From the NCBI RefSeq assembly GCF_964204645.1, contig NC_134026.1, positions 28,786,650-28,850,649 of the forward strand: DNA of 64,000 bases. The letters are read 5' to 3'. How positions within the stretch are numbered: the first letter of the stretch is position 1; every line of letters begins with the position of its first letter. Below, one piece after another: positions 38,299 through 51,400 of the stretch. A model generated the notes under the pieces. That model ran no database searches, was not told where the DNA came from, and saw only the letters and a program-made list of their open reading frames with translations. This DNA is from Tubulanus polymorphus. Its lineage: Eukaryota > Nemertea > Palaeonemertea > Tubulaniformes > Tubulanidae. The position numbers were made by a program, and so were the translations under genes.

Positions 38299-39648
38299 CT
38301 AGATTTGACAACTGTGTTGATGAATATCCGGATAAGATAAAGATTCTAACTTATCGTCATCTTTGTCCGGATTTGTTTGCATCGTATCTGGAGTCCCGTT
38401 ATCCTCAGACCTCCTCGTTGGATCTGGTGGTGGACTCGGCTGTTTATTTGCATTGTTGTTGCTGCGATGTGAATTTAACATCGGTAAATTCACTTGATGC
38501 ATGTGCAACCTGTCACCATTACACATGCGTCTTAGGGACGATGTAGATCTAGTAGTGCTCCAGCGATGTCGTCGGCCACTGCGATCGGAGCGTAACGCCT
38601 CGTGGCCCGGGTGTACGCGACGTTTCTTCTTTTTCGTCATACATCGTAAACATTTCATCACTTCTCCGCGAAACGTTTCGTTCATCCAGCAGTAGATGAA
38701 CGGGTTGAAACAGACGCTCGTCATCGCGATCCAATAACAGGAAAACAGAGCTTTCGGTCCGTGTCGGAAATCAGTCGTTGGTGGAAACCTGACCAGCAAA
38801 TAGTAAATATGTAGCGGTGCCCAACACATCGCAAATACCGCCACAACAACCATCAACATTTTAATCGTCTTTTTCTTCGTCCTTAAATGTATGATCTGTT
38901 GATCTTGCGTAACGTGGCCTAACGTCACTCGCATCCACAGTTTCTGCGCAATTCGTCCGTACGCCAGGGTTATAACAGCAAGAGGGATACAAAACTGTGT
39001 GAGGAATGTTCCCAGGAAAATATATCTTTCGAATTCGGCGTTCGGAAATGTTCTCGTGCAACGCTTTTGCTTTCCAACGAGCCAAACACCGGCTTGGACC
39101 TGACCGTGCCAAATACCATGGGGCAAAGCCATAGCACCGGCGAGCAACCACATAATTATAGTGATTGTGATCGCCCATCGGATGGATATTTTTGGTCTCA
39201 ACGGATAAATGATCACTTGGTATCGATCGATAGCGATACTGGTCAACGTAAAAGTCGACACGTACACGCTCAATGATTGGACAAAATTCATCACGTGACA
39301 CATGCCATCGCCGAATGGCCAATCATCGAGGATGTACCGCGCAATGTTGAATGGAATATTAAGGAGTGTTATCAATAAATCGGAACACGCTAAATTAGTA
39401 ATGAACATATTAGTGACAGTGTGCATTTGTCTATTCCGCACGATCACGTATATTACAAGTGAATTACCGAATATGGACACAAGAACAATCAGGCTAAACA
39501 CAATCGCCAAAGCCGAATTTTCCGGATTATTTTGTTTCGACATGCGTTGCATTACGCCGCTGAGGAACTCTGATAAGTTTCCATTTCTAAAAGTACCAAT
39601 CGAACCGTTGACACGATTCAGCGTGAAATTCAAAAGAGATAGATCCAT
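38299..39648 (-). CDS. GPR83: GPR83-like G protein-coupled receptor
   Basis: Intronless 449-aa class A GPCR. Seen: N-terminal glycosylation sites at N7, N14 and N24, and seven hydrophobic helices. TM2 reads SDLLITLLNIPFNIAR. Disulfide cysteines are in GDGMCHV (TM3) and QKRCTRTF (ECL2). The TM3 end is AIDRYQVIIYPLRPKISI, loop 3 has RTKKKTIKMLM, TM6 has CWAPLH and TM7 has NPFIYCWMNETFR. The tail is Arg/Ser/Pro-rich. Known: the ITLLN.PF, DR.QVI..PL.P.ISI and KKKTIKMLM stretches match vertebrate GPR83 throughout, and loop length also fits. GPR83 is a brain-enriched receptor with reported peptide ligands (the proSAAS peptide PEN, FAM237 peptides). Inference: plasma-membrane receptor for a neuropeptide. 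The first ATG has A at -3 and a CRE palindrome lies 27 bases upstream. Other NPY-like receptors are less likely. Confidence 0.88.
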   Translation of the reverse strand: MDLSLLNFTLNRVNGSIGTFRNGNLSEFLSGVMQRMSKQNNPENSALAIVFSLIVLVSIFGNSLVIYVIVRNRQMHTVTNMFITNLACSDLLITLLNIPFNIARYILDDWPFGDGMCHVMNFVQSLSVYVSTFTLTSIAIDRYQVIIYPLRPKISIRWAITITIIMWLLAGAMALPHGIWHGQVQAGVWLVGKQKRCTRTFPNAEFERYIFLGTFLTQFCIPLAVITLAYGRIAQKLWMRVTLGHVTQDQQIIHLRTKKKTIKMLMVVVAVFAMCWAPLHIYYLLVRFPPTTDFRHGPKALFSCYWIAMTSVCFNPFIYCWMNETFRGEVMKCLRCMTKKKKRRVHPGHEALRSDRSGRRHRWSTTRSTSSLRRMCNGDRLHMHQVNLPMLNSHRSNNNANKQPSPPPDPTRRSEDNGTPDTMQTNPDKDDDKLESLSYPDIHQHSCQI

Positions 39649-40954
39649 CTTTTCGCCGCGGAATTGGAATGTTGTGACGTCACGCCGTTATCTGTTCCAT
39701 TCGGTATATTGATCTGAAACGACATAAACGGATATTTCAGCTGGATTCGTCCTGTGTGAAAGAAATATTTTCGAAGGTGACAATTTTCTGACGATGCGTT
39801 AACCGTTGCAGATTTATCACATTCTAGGCGGAAAATTGACTGAATTGATATTACAGTTTTTCATTGAAGTGAAATCGACCAATTCTCGGCGTCGACATTT
39901 CCACATAAAAGTCCGTTATATCGCTACCCGTGCTATCTTTGTTAACAATTAAGTGACTCCTCCTTATTGGATATGCAAGATTTATGGAATCAATGTCTTT
40001 CCGGTAATAATGACCTTTTGCCTAAAATACATAAATAAATTGAAGTGGTTTTGCTTTGACATCGGAAAACGCGCTAGAAATCACTCAGTATATGAATGAT
40101 ATAATGAACGCTTCATTAGTGATTATATCTGATCACAGCTACGTACATGCTTTTTGTTGGCACCATATTCATTAGTGCTGATATTTCAAACAGTTACATT
40201 CAGTTTGCTATCAATCCGACAAAGTAAAACGTGAATATTCATGGTTGTTTTTCGATGAAATCATTAATTCGATGAGCTTCATTCAACGAATAAAAGAAAA
40301 TCATTCATGATAAAATGATTCACTGAATAATGTTGTCACTATTATTCAACGGCTGTAAAAATGCAACACAAATCAAGAATGTCAAAAACTGTCGGGTTTC
40401 TCCGATGGCTTTCTGGAGACAATGTTTTTTTTTCTATTTAAAAAAATGTATTATGTCCCAAGGACGCCTTCGCTGGTTCCTATTCATTTGGTTTCAAACG
40501 CTATGAGATGAAATATTGCCGATTTATTTCTGTGCCTCAGTAGTGTTCGTATTATCTCCATATTCATTTCTTTTGTCCGGATACATTAAACGGTGGAAAG
40601 GTTCGCGCCATGTCCGCAAGCTGACTCTCCCAGGATTAATGTCGGTTATAGATCATTGGAAAATACATTTCGAAGATAACATTCCGCAATTTAGACAAAT
40701 CGCTGCGGCACTTAAATGCCAGAGTTATTGGCCATTTGGTGTATGTTTAGACCAGTACTCGCAAAATACCGCGGCCATTTAGAAAGTATAACATCTACGT
40801 ATACGTGAGTTGGTATATCATATCAACATCTCGTTTTGATGAATTCACTTTCACGAAAGCGAATTAAGGCGCAATCCGAACTAATCGGAATTCGATCTTT
40901 TGTTGCATGATTTACGGCACCTTCTTTTCCCGATCCACCAGAAAATTGCCATTA

Positions 40955-41014
40955 CTGGTAGATCTTACCACCCCGTCGATTCTGCTGGTAGATCTTACCG
41001 CCCCGTCGATTCTA
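40955..41014. repeat. Two-copy 30-bp tandem repeat
   Basis: CTGGTAGATCTTACC(A/G)CCCC occurs at 40955 and again at 40985, each followed by GTCGATTCT. The period is 30 bp and the copies differ at about one internal base. Confidence 0.9.
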
Positions 41015-42215
41015 ATGAGCTTTAATGAAGCAAGGCATTCGTCTGTGGATTTTCAGAGATGACGTGATGAACACTAGACATCTAACCGAGGGTTTAATAT
41101 GAGAGAAAAGAAATGAATCTATCAAGATGAAACTATAAATCTATGTTGACGAAAGGCGAATCTGTAAATTCTCTTTAGCAAAATGTACAACATAAACATG
41201 TGAGATACACGTTTTCTCAAAGTATGCGAATCAATCGTTCATGTAAGGCAAGTTTCAAGTCATAATAAAGCGTCATTGTAAAAAAGACAGATAAAATTCA
41301 ACAGTTACAGCGGAGACAAAAATATAGAATATAAGCATAGTTAATGTTTGCCTTTTACCTTGTCTTCTTTGGTCCCGGATTCTCAACATATTCCGCACTG
41401 TAACGGGGCAAATATCTAAATCCCTGTAACAGCTTAATCCGAACACAAACAAACAAATATTCGATTCACAATTGTTGATCAATATTCGCGTCAGATAATA
41501 GACAACCCCTGAAACCTGGCTTTATATTCATAATGAATTATTCCGAGACAAAATAAATCATTGTTTTTTTTTAGTAAAATGAGTAACACGTCACGGCGTC
41601 TACTGATGCGAAAGCTACTACCAGCTACCGACTCCACAACTTGTCAAATGAAAGTTGATACTTTCTACGCGGAGTCTGAAGAACTTGACGAAAAGAGATC
41701 GGTCATTAAATATACCCCTTCTTTATTTGCATACGTGCCCGAAACAACGTGGCTACATCTCGAGCGTGTATTGATATAATAAGCTACAACCGAACTGCAC
41801 ACACGGCAAAGAAAAGAGTGCGCTAAGAATATCCACGATAAAGCAGGTTTCCACAATAAAATGATATAGTGCGGTGGCTCGCAGAGTTTCGCCGTTTATC
41901 TTAGTCTGATTGACTGATAGAAACTGCTCGAGTATAGTAAATAGAATATGTGCGAATTAGTATTGTTACTGGGAACATAGTTTGATCAGGGAGGTGGGAT
42001 ACAGTATATCAAGCATTCCACACGGAGTTTACGTCAATCATTGTTTTACCTGTAACACAAAGGGGATTAAAATACATTAATCTTTTGAATCAAACAACGA
42101 TTAATCAGTTTAAAAGCTTACGTTCTAATCCGTCGTTTGATTCTGATCAAACGTAGATTATGAACAAAGGTGGAAATTTTCGCAGCAGGAAATAGGCGAC
42201 GTATTCTTTATAAGT

Positions 42216-42247
42216 CCATGGACTCTAAAACGTTTTAGAGTCCATGG
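42216..42247. repeat. Perfect 32-bp palindrome flanked by 5-bp direct repeats
   Basis: CCATGGACTCTAAAAC followed by its exact reverse complement, with no spacer. TAAGT lies directly on both sides (42211-42215 and 42248-42252), like a 5-bp target duplication. The half-site CGTTTTAGAGTCC(A/G)TGG recurs singly at 45641-45657. It looks like two transposon ends joined back to back. Confidence 0.85.
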
Positions 42248-45200
42248 TAAGTCAGATCGATATTTGATAAACAAATATCCAAATAGTGGATGTGATAGTT
42301 TCGATTTGTTAAAGGGAGTGGAAAGGCATAGCGGCAATGTTTGAATTGGAAATTTGTCGCGACTCATTTGGTTTTCAATCATTGTCATTTAAGACGATCA
42401 GTCTTTGTCTCCGCTTGTTTTTGGCGACTTGCTCGATTCATCCATCTTGTTCGGTTGAACATGAAACACGAATAAGATAAGCACCTTTTGCACGTAAAAA
42501 AGAAATAAGCTTTGCTCAACATTGACGTCAGAAAAATAGAAAAGCAATTGTGCCGAGATGACGCTTTTGCTATCTTTAAATTGTCGTCGGCAAGGCTTGG
42601 GATATGAGGTGATGCATTGAACATGTAGAGCAATAAAGCAATCAAATGTTAGCGTGCAGGAAACAAAATAAGGCAGCGATACTGGTGTGAATATAGCGGC
42701 TGATCTGGGCCACAAACTGATTAAAATGAAAAAAAATCTCTTTTCACCGTATGTTTCAAGCACCCGCTGAAAATAACATTTAGGTCCTGAAAACCACTGT
42801 TAGTTATTTTCAGGCACTACCACAATTATTAGTTGATACAGCACATGCTGAAAACAACTTTTTCACAAATTCTTTTCCAATAAATTTGATATTTTGTGGC
42901 CTGAATCAGCCACCAGTATATATTGGGAGTATATATTCCATTCTAGATCGATTCGAAAAAAGGATTTTCATTGGCGTGAGTAAGTCGTATTTTGATGTGA
43001 CGTATTGATAAACGCTGGATATGCGTGTCAATGTTCACGTGTGTCGATTCGCGGAGTGATTCAGTCTAATCTATTTAATGATAATAATAATACAAGTATT
43101 TTGTAAAGCGCTATTCCGAAAACTCGCTCACTGCACTAACGGATTTGGCAGATCTACATGAAGATTTCATCAGTTCGATCCGGTTAAATCAGACTATGTC
43201 TTCAAAATACAAACATACAGAAAACATTATGTTTGAAGGATCTGACTTAAAGGGTTCTTTAATTAACATTCAGTCAAGCATTCAATATCCGCAATGTTTT
43301 CCGTAATTAGTTTCAGTAACCATCGATTACGTCATCGCTACTATGACGTTTCATCGTTTCATGCAATTCTGTGCAAGCAAAAGAAAACCTTTAATCGTCA
43401 TTTCATCGTTTTCTGCTTTTCGGCCTAAATACGCCTGTATTCAAGTCATATTATTGTCTAAATGATTAACTTGAATTTAAGTGATCCTATTTTTTTCTGT
43501 AACTAGTTTCATCTCATTCGATCTTTGAGAGTTGCATCAATAAACCAAATATAAGATGTATGAAAATTGATGAAATATTGATGATGCCTTGGACGAATTT
43601 CTGATAAATCAAATCATCGATATCTGAAAGATTCGACTAAATACCGTGAGACAAAATCTTGAAGAGTGGACAGTCTGGTATATACGGGGTATTGGGGGAT
43701 CGGGGATCTTCTAAAGTAGTAGTAGGTATAAGAAGAAAAACTAATTTACAGGTTAATCGACGCTTTGAAAAACGACATATACATTACGCGGTATTTTGCG
43801 ACAATGGATAACCCAACGACAATACAGTCAGTACACTGTAAACTGGCCTTACTGCTCACATTTTGATGGTAAGTAATATCGACAATTCAACCGGTCTAGC
43901 CCCAAAACTGATGACGTAGGGCACACCCACTCATGTACTACAATTGCTATTGATATTCATTAGATAGAAAATAAGATTCATGAAATTTAATCTATCAAAA
44001 AATAAACGCCAAAAACACAATTTTAATTGTCGTTTTGAGACAATAACATTGGTGACGTAGAGCACATTGACTCGTACATCTACCCCTTGAATAACGCATA
44101 GCTAGGAATACATAATAACATTTTTGTACCGGTTTTTACGGCGTCAAAAGTGGCAGTCTAATTAGTGAATATGTTTCTATTAGGTTATTATTACATCTCA
44201 TATATCAAAAAGTATGTTCCATATCGAATGGCTATAGTCGTCTTATGATATCTTACGACAAGAAAATGGAACAACAGCGCCGGAACAAAAAAATATTTTG
44301 CGATGACGGTTTTGTGTTGCCTGGCACATCTCGTGTTTCTTTCCGAGTACCCATTTTTAAATTCAAAGGACTTGTTAATACCTCGCAAACACCTGTTGAT
44401 GGCAATACTAATTACCAGTCTATTCTGTCAACTTAAAGAAGATTGTCTCATATCAGGTTCTGATTTGACAGAAGACGATACATTCCTACACATCCCTACA
44501 CGTCGTATCTAAGCGTGTTTTCTGTCGCTTCGACCTCGGGCAATTTTCTCGTCGTCGAAGACTTTATCCTCTCCTCGTACAAGTTAGGCCATCGTGAAAT
44601 GGTCAGAACAAATGGCAAAAGCTCTCAGGCTCTTAACTTGGTATTAATGTTGTTTATGCTGATAACCACGATCATTTCCACTGGAGGCCCATCGAGATTA
44701 CCTAAATTAAACATCATTTCTCATTTAAAATGTCTCCAAAGAACGACTGGTGGGACCGATGCGTATCATCCGTCAAATAACAAGGGGCAAATTGTAACAA
44801 TTTAACCATATGAAATGAGCCTTAAGTATCAGAGTTTATCTGATAACCTATAATGAATCACGCGTAGTTTTATTCAGCGGGTAAAGGACGTGATGATAGT
44901 TGAGTTCCGTTATCTAAATATGTTCCTATCGAATCCTAATGAACGGAAGATATGAAGGTGATCAGATAGTGATTAATAAATAACGTTCGGTGGAACATTA
45001 GATTAGCTGCGGCTGTACTTGCGCAAGTGAATGAATACAGTTGATGAATTACATTTAGCTTGTTCCGTGTTTATGCGGTCTGGAACATAACCAGTATAGC
45101 TTCAAGGGTCCGGTTTAATTGCCTAAATGTTTCACGTATAACTGGTTACAATTAATACCAAACACTGATCGCGATATATACAACGCGAAACCATCTTGAT

Positions 45201-45430
45201 GGGATCTTGCACTTTGATCAATAAGGATAACATGGTCAAAATATCCGGACAAATTGAAATCTGTCTTCAGGACAGCGCTAATGTGTACCCGGTATGTATA
45301 CAGGGTTCAATTTCCAATTAGACATACAGTAGATAAGGTGGTGTACATGTCCCGTTAGACTTGTTTAATGCGACTTGTTTCACACGATGCCGAAACCATG
45401 ATTAGTTAACATCCTCTGAAACTGTGTGAG

Positions 45431-45466
45431 TATAAATAGACCCCAATGTGATTATAGACTATCAGT
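45431..45466 (+). promoter_or_regulatory. TATA/initiator-like core promoter
   Basis: TATAAATA at 45431-45438 is followed by ATCAGTC, with the initiator A at about 45464, giving the usual spacing of about 30 bases. The next ATG (about 45505) opens only a very short frame, so a first exon spliced to something farther right would be needed. Sequence match only. Confidence 0.3.
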
Positions 45467-48400
45467 CACGAAATTCGCATCAGCTTTTTGTGCTAAGGAA
45501 TTAAATGGCATTCATTTATGAGATTCGACTCTTTCAACCGATCTGACCTCCCATGGAAGCCCGTTCTGATAAAATTTGCATTACACCAACCACCAAGGAC
45601 ATTTTTCATTTTCTTGGTAGTCTAAGCGAGGACACTAACGCGTTTTAGAGTCCGTGGTCTAGGTTACCGAAAAGTGCTTCCCAATTAACGGCAAACGCAA
45701 CTTACGCAACCGGAGTTTTCCTGAGGGGAAATAGATAGTAGAATAAGACAGTAAGAGGTTCTCTGACTAAGAGGTGGCCAACGGGCTTTTTGGTCATTAC
45801 GGTTAATCCTGCCGATGGTAACGTAGATCGTATGAACACCATTTGATACATTTCCCATCGCTAAAAATTATTATAAAAATGTTATAAGAAAAAATTCATT
45901 CTAGATCTACTTGTTTTCTGCTTGCAAAAGAGAAAATATGACAATATCAATTCTGAGTATTTAAGTATTCAAACGATTAAAATTTGGTACATGTTATCCG
46001 GTATTTTAAGAAAGGCACCACAATAATTAGATTGCAGCCAGCGATCCATGTTTTCATTCAATGAACCAAGCTTTTAGATCATAACTGAAGGCAATATATC
46101 TTATGTGTAACTGCGGATAATTAATTTAGCTTAAATTATTTCCGTGACTACCTTGTTGGAATATGAGCACCAACGCTATCCCGCGAGGTATTTTTCTTCG
46201 TCGTCTACGTCGTAAATATAAAGGAACAGTTATTACATAAATTCAGTGAGAGTTCTAGTAAATGGCTACCCGAGGCCACCAGCACTAACTAACAAACTAT
46301 AAACTACTAAAGATGATGAATAAGAGATTTCTTGTTCTTGATACATCCCTAAAACGCTCTGGTTTATCACAGAGATGTGAAAGAAAAACCCGACAGAAGT
46401 TGGTCGAGGTTTTGAGCTTATTACGGCTGTGCATGAAGTAAAAGATGAATGAAAAGAAGTATGAAGATAGACTTCTAATCCGCACAGAGAAGATACAGCT
46501 CTGTTTTACTGGTAATCTGCAGCTGCAGCTGCAGGTTGAGAACTGTTCGAGAAAGTTCATTCAGTTCGAAATCCTGGTGATTATATAAAATATCTAAATA
46601 TTTAATTTGGGAGTGCTGTTAATATTGCGCTCGACCGGAACGCATTTATGATGCGAATAAAAGCTCGATGTTTGTACACAAGATCTCATCTTTCCAATCA
46701 AAATATGCGTGGAATTTCAGAAAAAAATACCACTTGATCCATCTCAACAGTCTCACACCAGGAAAACCTTTAAAACAAAGTGATTATTAGTGATAGGAAA
46801 TAGCGAAGTTACGTCATCGGATCATTTTCACTAGAATTTGTGTAGTAAAGTTTCGAAATGTACATAATTGGTTAAATTACTAATCATCATATTCAATTCA
46901 TTGCCGTGAAATGTAAGTAGTCTTTAATTAGTTAACGATCTACGCACGATAAAGATCTCCAATTAAATTTTTTGTGATTTTCATTTAAAAGTTTTAACGT
47001 CGTCATTCATCGATTTGACATTTCGAAATACAATATTGTATGTATCGTGCGATGATATATTGGAAGATATTACTTTTTAAAGCACGATCATTGCTTTGAG
47101 GTGTAGATCAGAAGTGAGAACCTCGCTGAAAGTGTCATTTCGGATCAATATCATTTCAACACCTGCTACCCGTAAACCTATTGGACACCGTGCAGTCAAA
47201 ACCTCAGTCTGTCTTTAAAATGTCAATTACCCTTAGAGAAGATCAGCATAAAATCTCTTCTGGTAGTTGCTCAGAATACACCAATATCATCGTAGTATTA
47301 GTTACGGCCCACGTCACACATTTTTTAGGTTATCAACAGAAAGACAAAAGTTCTTTTTCCTGACATCTCAGAACTAATAAAATTATGTGTCAAATCTGTT
47401 TTGCTAAGGCACAATTAATCAGTATCCTCATCATTTAGGGGCTCATCTCCTCGAAGATGAATGATATTTCATTTTTAAGAAGATCACGACGTTGCGATGA
47501 ATGTTAGTTGATTCACAGTGATTCGTACCGGCTTCAATATCGCGTCATGTCAATACGCTTTTGCCATTTATCTTTCATAGGCCGTTTCTAGAAAGATGAC
47601 TAAATAGAAAAGCGATATTCAACAGATCCAGTGGGATCAAAGCGAATCTATCGAATGTGGAAATAAAGCCATTCATTGTCAGAAACTGTGATGTTCTGAA
47701 ATAAAACGATCGAATGATTACTTCTTTTTGTCCCCAAGCATACAGACGTATTCCATATTTACATCGAGCCGCACTCGATTGATGAAACTGATTTAGGAAT
47801 TGTTTCCTACTCGGTAAAGAATGACGAATTGAGTGTTGATGTTTGTCTTGCCACCGTGAAAAATTGCGTGACCCCGAAACTTCAAATCAGTTGTTTCTCT
47901 CTCCGATAAAATAAGGCTCACCTAATCACCCAACAACTTATTCAGCGGACAATTTACGACAAGGAATAACGAAGTAGGATCGGCAGCGGGTGAAAGAATT
48001 ATTCTACCGCAATCAGAACCGGGAAAAAGACAGGTGCACAAATGTTAGGTTCCGAAGAGATGTTAGATATCGGAATAATGGACGAAAGACTCGGGGAGTC
48101 TGTTGGAACAGTTTGCAACCACGGTGATTTTGAATTGTATCATCCCCTCAACTAAGAAGCCGAACAAGACCCGAGCTACAAAATATCCCACTGCGTTAAT
48201 TGGGAGGACAGTAACAACTGACACACCCTGAGCTCCTAGAATATTTGTCAATATAGTAATAATTCAATTTTTCGTTTTCAGATTTTTAAGAATTTGTCAC
48301 CATTTGTCCAAAAAAAGAATAGGTACGAATTGACAAATTCACATACGTGTATATATTATTGTGCAAACTGTATAACTTTCTACCCAAGCTGATTTCGCAT

Positions 48401-51400
48401 CTTAATTCATCCCGGTGATGGAATTCATTAGAATTCAAAATGTTTGCAATTCTGAGAACTACGTTTTACATAGTATAACATAATGTTAAACTAAGCTTGA
48501 TATACGAATAGATCCACATCGATTGGTACTTACTATTAGTCAAAATGAGCTGTCATCCTCATCGCTGTATGGATCGCCATGTCAAGTATAAGTTGTGTTA
48601 GTTTCAGAGTTCTAGATGAAATGCTCAAAGTGCAACACGTCACATCTGGCAGTGGATTTTAGAACCAGTTGCCGGGGAATTCGCTGTGCGTATAAATGAT
48701 GAGTTTTACGTGACAACAGAGACCAATCAGTTGCTTTATCTTTGAGATCGCAGCTAAATAAACTTTTCTGTAGTTTAAGAATTGAAATGGCATTTACCTA
48801 AATCGACGTAACGAGGATATTCAGCATCTTCGAACTGTTAACCCATTTCAATAAGCAGGCATCAGTGAGTACTTGATATACCAATTAAACTAAGTTAGAC
48901 TCTCAAGACTCCTAACGCGGAAATCGTTTGTTACAAGTTACGTGTTGGCGATTCGAAAACTACAACGATTCAAGACAGGTCTGGTTCAGCCAGCGTGGAT
49001 ATCTGCCAACACGATTCTTCAGTTTGCTCGTGTATACCCAATCGTACAAGTAAACTATCAGAATAACATTTAAAACTAACGACAACCGTGATAACAATTA
49101 TCTCGTATTATCAGTACCTACTTGCTTCGTTATGATAGCTGCCTCCTTCGACATTTCAACTGCTGTGTTACGCACATCTCAGTTAACGCCACGTTAGAAA
49201 CCGTCTAACGAGTAGAACTTCGCCCCTGTTCAAACCCTTTGCCCTTTAAAAAGTCTGGAATTCAGATGGTCTTATCCTGTAGTCGAAAACTATAGGTCGA
49301 ATTGGTTCTTTGATATGTTCATCCTACGCTTGGGTATGTGCTTTGGGCATTTACCAGTGGGGCCCATAGGAAAATGAATCGTAAAGGTTGTATCACAGTC
49401 AAACATTTGAGTCAATGGAAAAAGATTGTCGCGAGTTAATTTTCAGATGTAGATTCGTTGTCGCTTTGTCACTGGCACCTGTTTTTGTTGACTTCAAAGC
49501 TAATGCCACAAATAAGGACCCACAATCTGAGTTCATCTAAAGGCTATCTAAACTCATTATCTAATAGCGCAGTAAGAAAAACTATTTCAATGCTCTGCTT
49601 GAAAACATCTTGCTGCGCCGCCAAAACCTACAACTATTTAAATGACGTTAATGGAATCAGATCCCCCACGACAAATAGATGTAATTTTCTGAACGTTTTT
49701 GTACTAGTAAAAATAACCGTCGAAATCCTAATGATCCGAAAATGAAAATAGGGAATCACTTTCGGGCACCAACAACATCTCATGGTAACTAATTACTCGA
49801 GTGCAAATATAACGCGTCAGCGAGAAATTTAATATCACTCTGAAAACAAATTCAGTAAACAGTATCATTATACGTGAAAAACGCCGCCATTTTATGCGTT
49901 ATTTTGCGATGCTTGTTATCTGCAGAATTCTGTTAGAACGGAAACCTAACATTATGTGCCAATTAGAGCACCGCGTTGAAGTAGATGATGACTTACAAAG
50001 ATCGCTTTAATTCTACGAAAATCAGTGACGTACGATTTTTAAGCACTTCTTTTAAGGTCTCTTCTTGTTTGCAATTATTTCTGTTTATACATGATTTACG
50101 CTATTTTCGGCAGATGAGGAATATAAGATAAAATGTAGATCATCTCGAATGAACAATCATGACGTGTCTCCAGTAGTAAACAGCAATGAGGTCCGTCTCT
50201 CCTCAATCTTATACAATACGCGGCACAGGAATTCATCATAGCGAATCAGTTATTTTTATTTCCTCATTAACAAATAAAATATCTGATATACCTCGAATTA
50301 TCGACGGCCTTATATCAATATTATCGACGTTTATGTTTTTCGCGAGGCATATGGATAGAAATAATGTAATATTCGGTGAAACAATTAGCAAATTGAAAAT
50401 ATTTCACGGTTGAATCGAGCGCTTGCAAATCTCTGGATAATTACATTCGACATCAAACCGAGGAAAAATGTTCTAGTAGGTGATCGACGATCGCGTTATC
50501 TGTGCACAGTTCCATCGATCGGTAGCCTGAATTTACTCAGTCTTACTCAGAGGTAGAAGAGTTAAATCTCTCAGACAATATAATAAACTCGCGCGGTGAA
50601 AAATAGAATTACCAGGCGTCATTTCTCAGCTGAAAGCTCAATACGTAATTTCCTGTAAACTATTGAAAGGAAATTTGAAGGAGGTTTGAATAGTACGAAA
50701 AAAATGAATAAATACTTGTAAATGTGTGAATTTCAAGTCACCAGTTCTGTTGTTGATCTGTGTGATCTGGCCGATCATGCCACATATGAACTGAGATGAT
50801 CTCGGATTGGACCATTATCTCATCTCATAAGATGGATTTGATTCAAATAATCGATGCCTTTATTTCGATCTTCACAAGTATTGTCAGATATAGACAGATT
50901 TAACCTAAGGCTTTTCGCAATGGGTTTATTAGTTTAAGACATTCCAATATACTTATATGCGTCCAGATATGAACGTGGGTTGACTACCATTGGTCTACTG
51001 ATGATAATCTTAGCCTAGAGCGTTAGGCATCAAATTTTGACAGATAAAGGAGAGAAGAAAATGATCTCGCGGATCAGAATTTAATATGGCTCATTTTCTC
51101 CTCGCGTACAAAGGTTGTTTATATGAGGATTAGACTTCAGTCATCATTGTTTTGTACTTTCATTCAGATTATATGAATTTCCATCGATATTTTCCCCGGT
51201 AGTCAATGCATACAAACGTACGTACAAACTATCAATTTAAATCTCTCTTTTTTCTCTTTTTCCAACAACCTGCTGAGCGCCACGCAGGGCATTATTAGCG
51301 GGTTCGATCACCAATTGGAAAGAGACCATAGAAGAACTTCTCAATCAATTTAATATCAATTACTCCCCATAAGCCTATAAAGAGAAGGTCGGCTTGCTCT

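Noticed and set aside
38861-39712. Minus 153-codon and plus 136-codon frames inside the GPR83-like gene
   Set aside because: Shadow frames of the receptor, which itself shows full family motifs.
42398-42763. 121-codon minus-strand frame
   Set aside because: Phe/Leu-rich translation of AT-rich DNA; overlaps another frame and has no recognisable motif.
46517-46534. 18-bp palindrome of three CTGCAG units
   Set aside because: Simple trinucleotide-type repeat, no flanking duplication.
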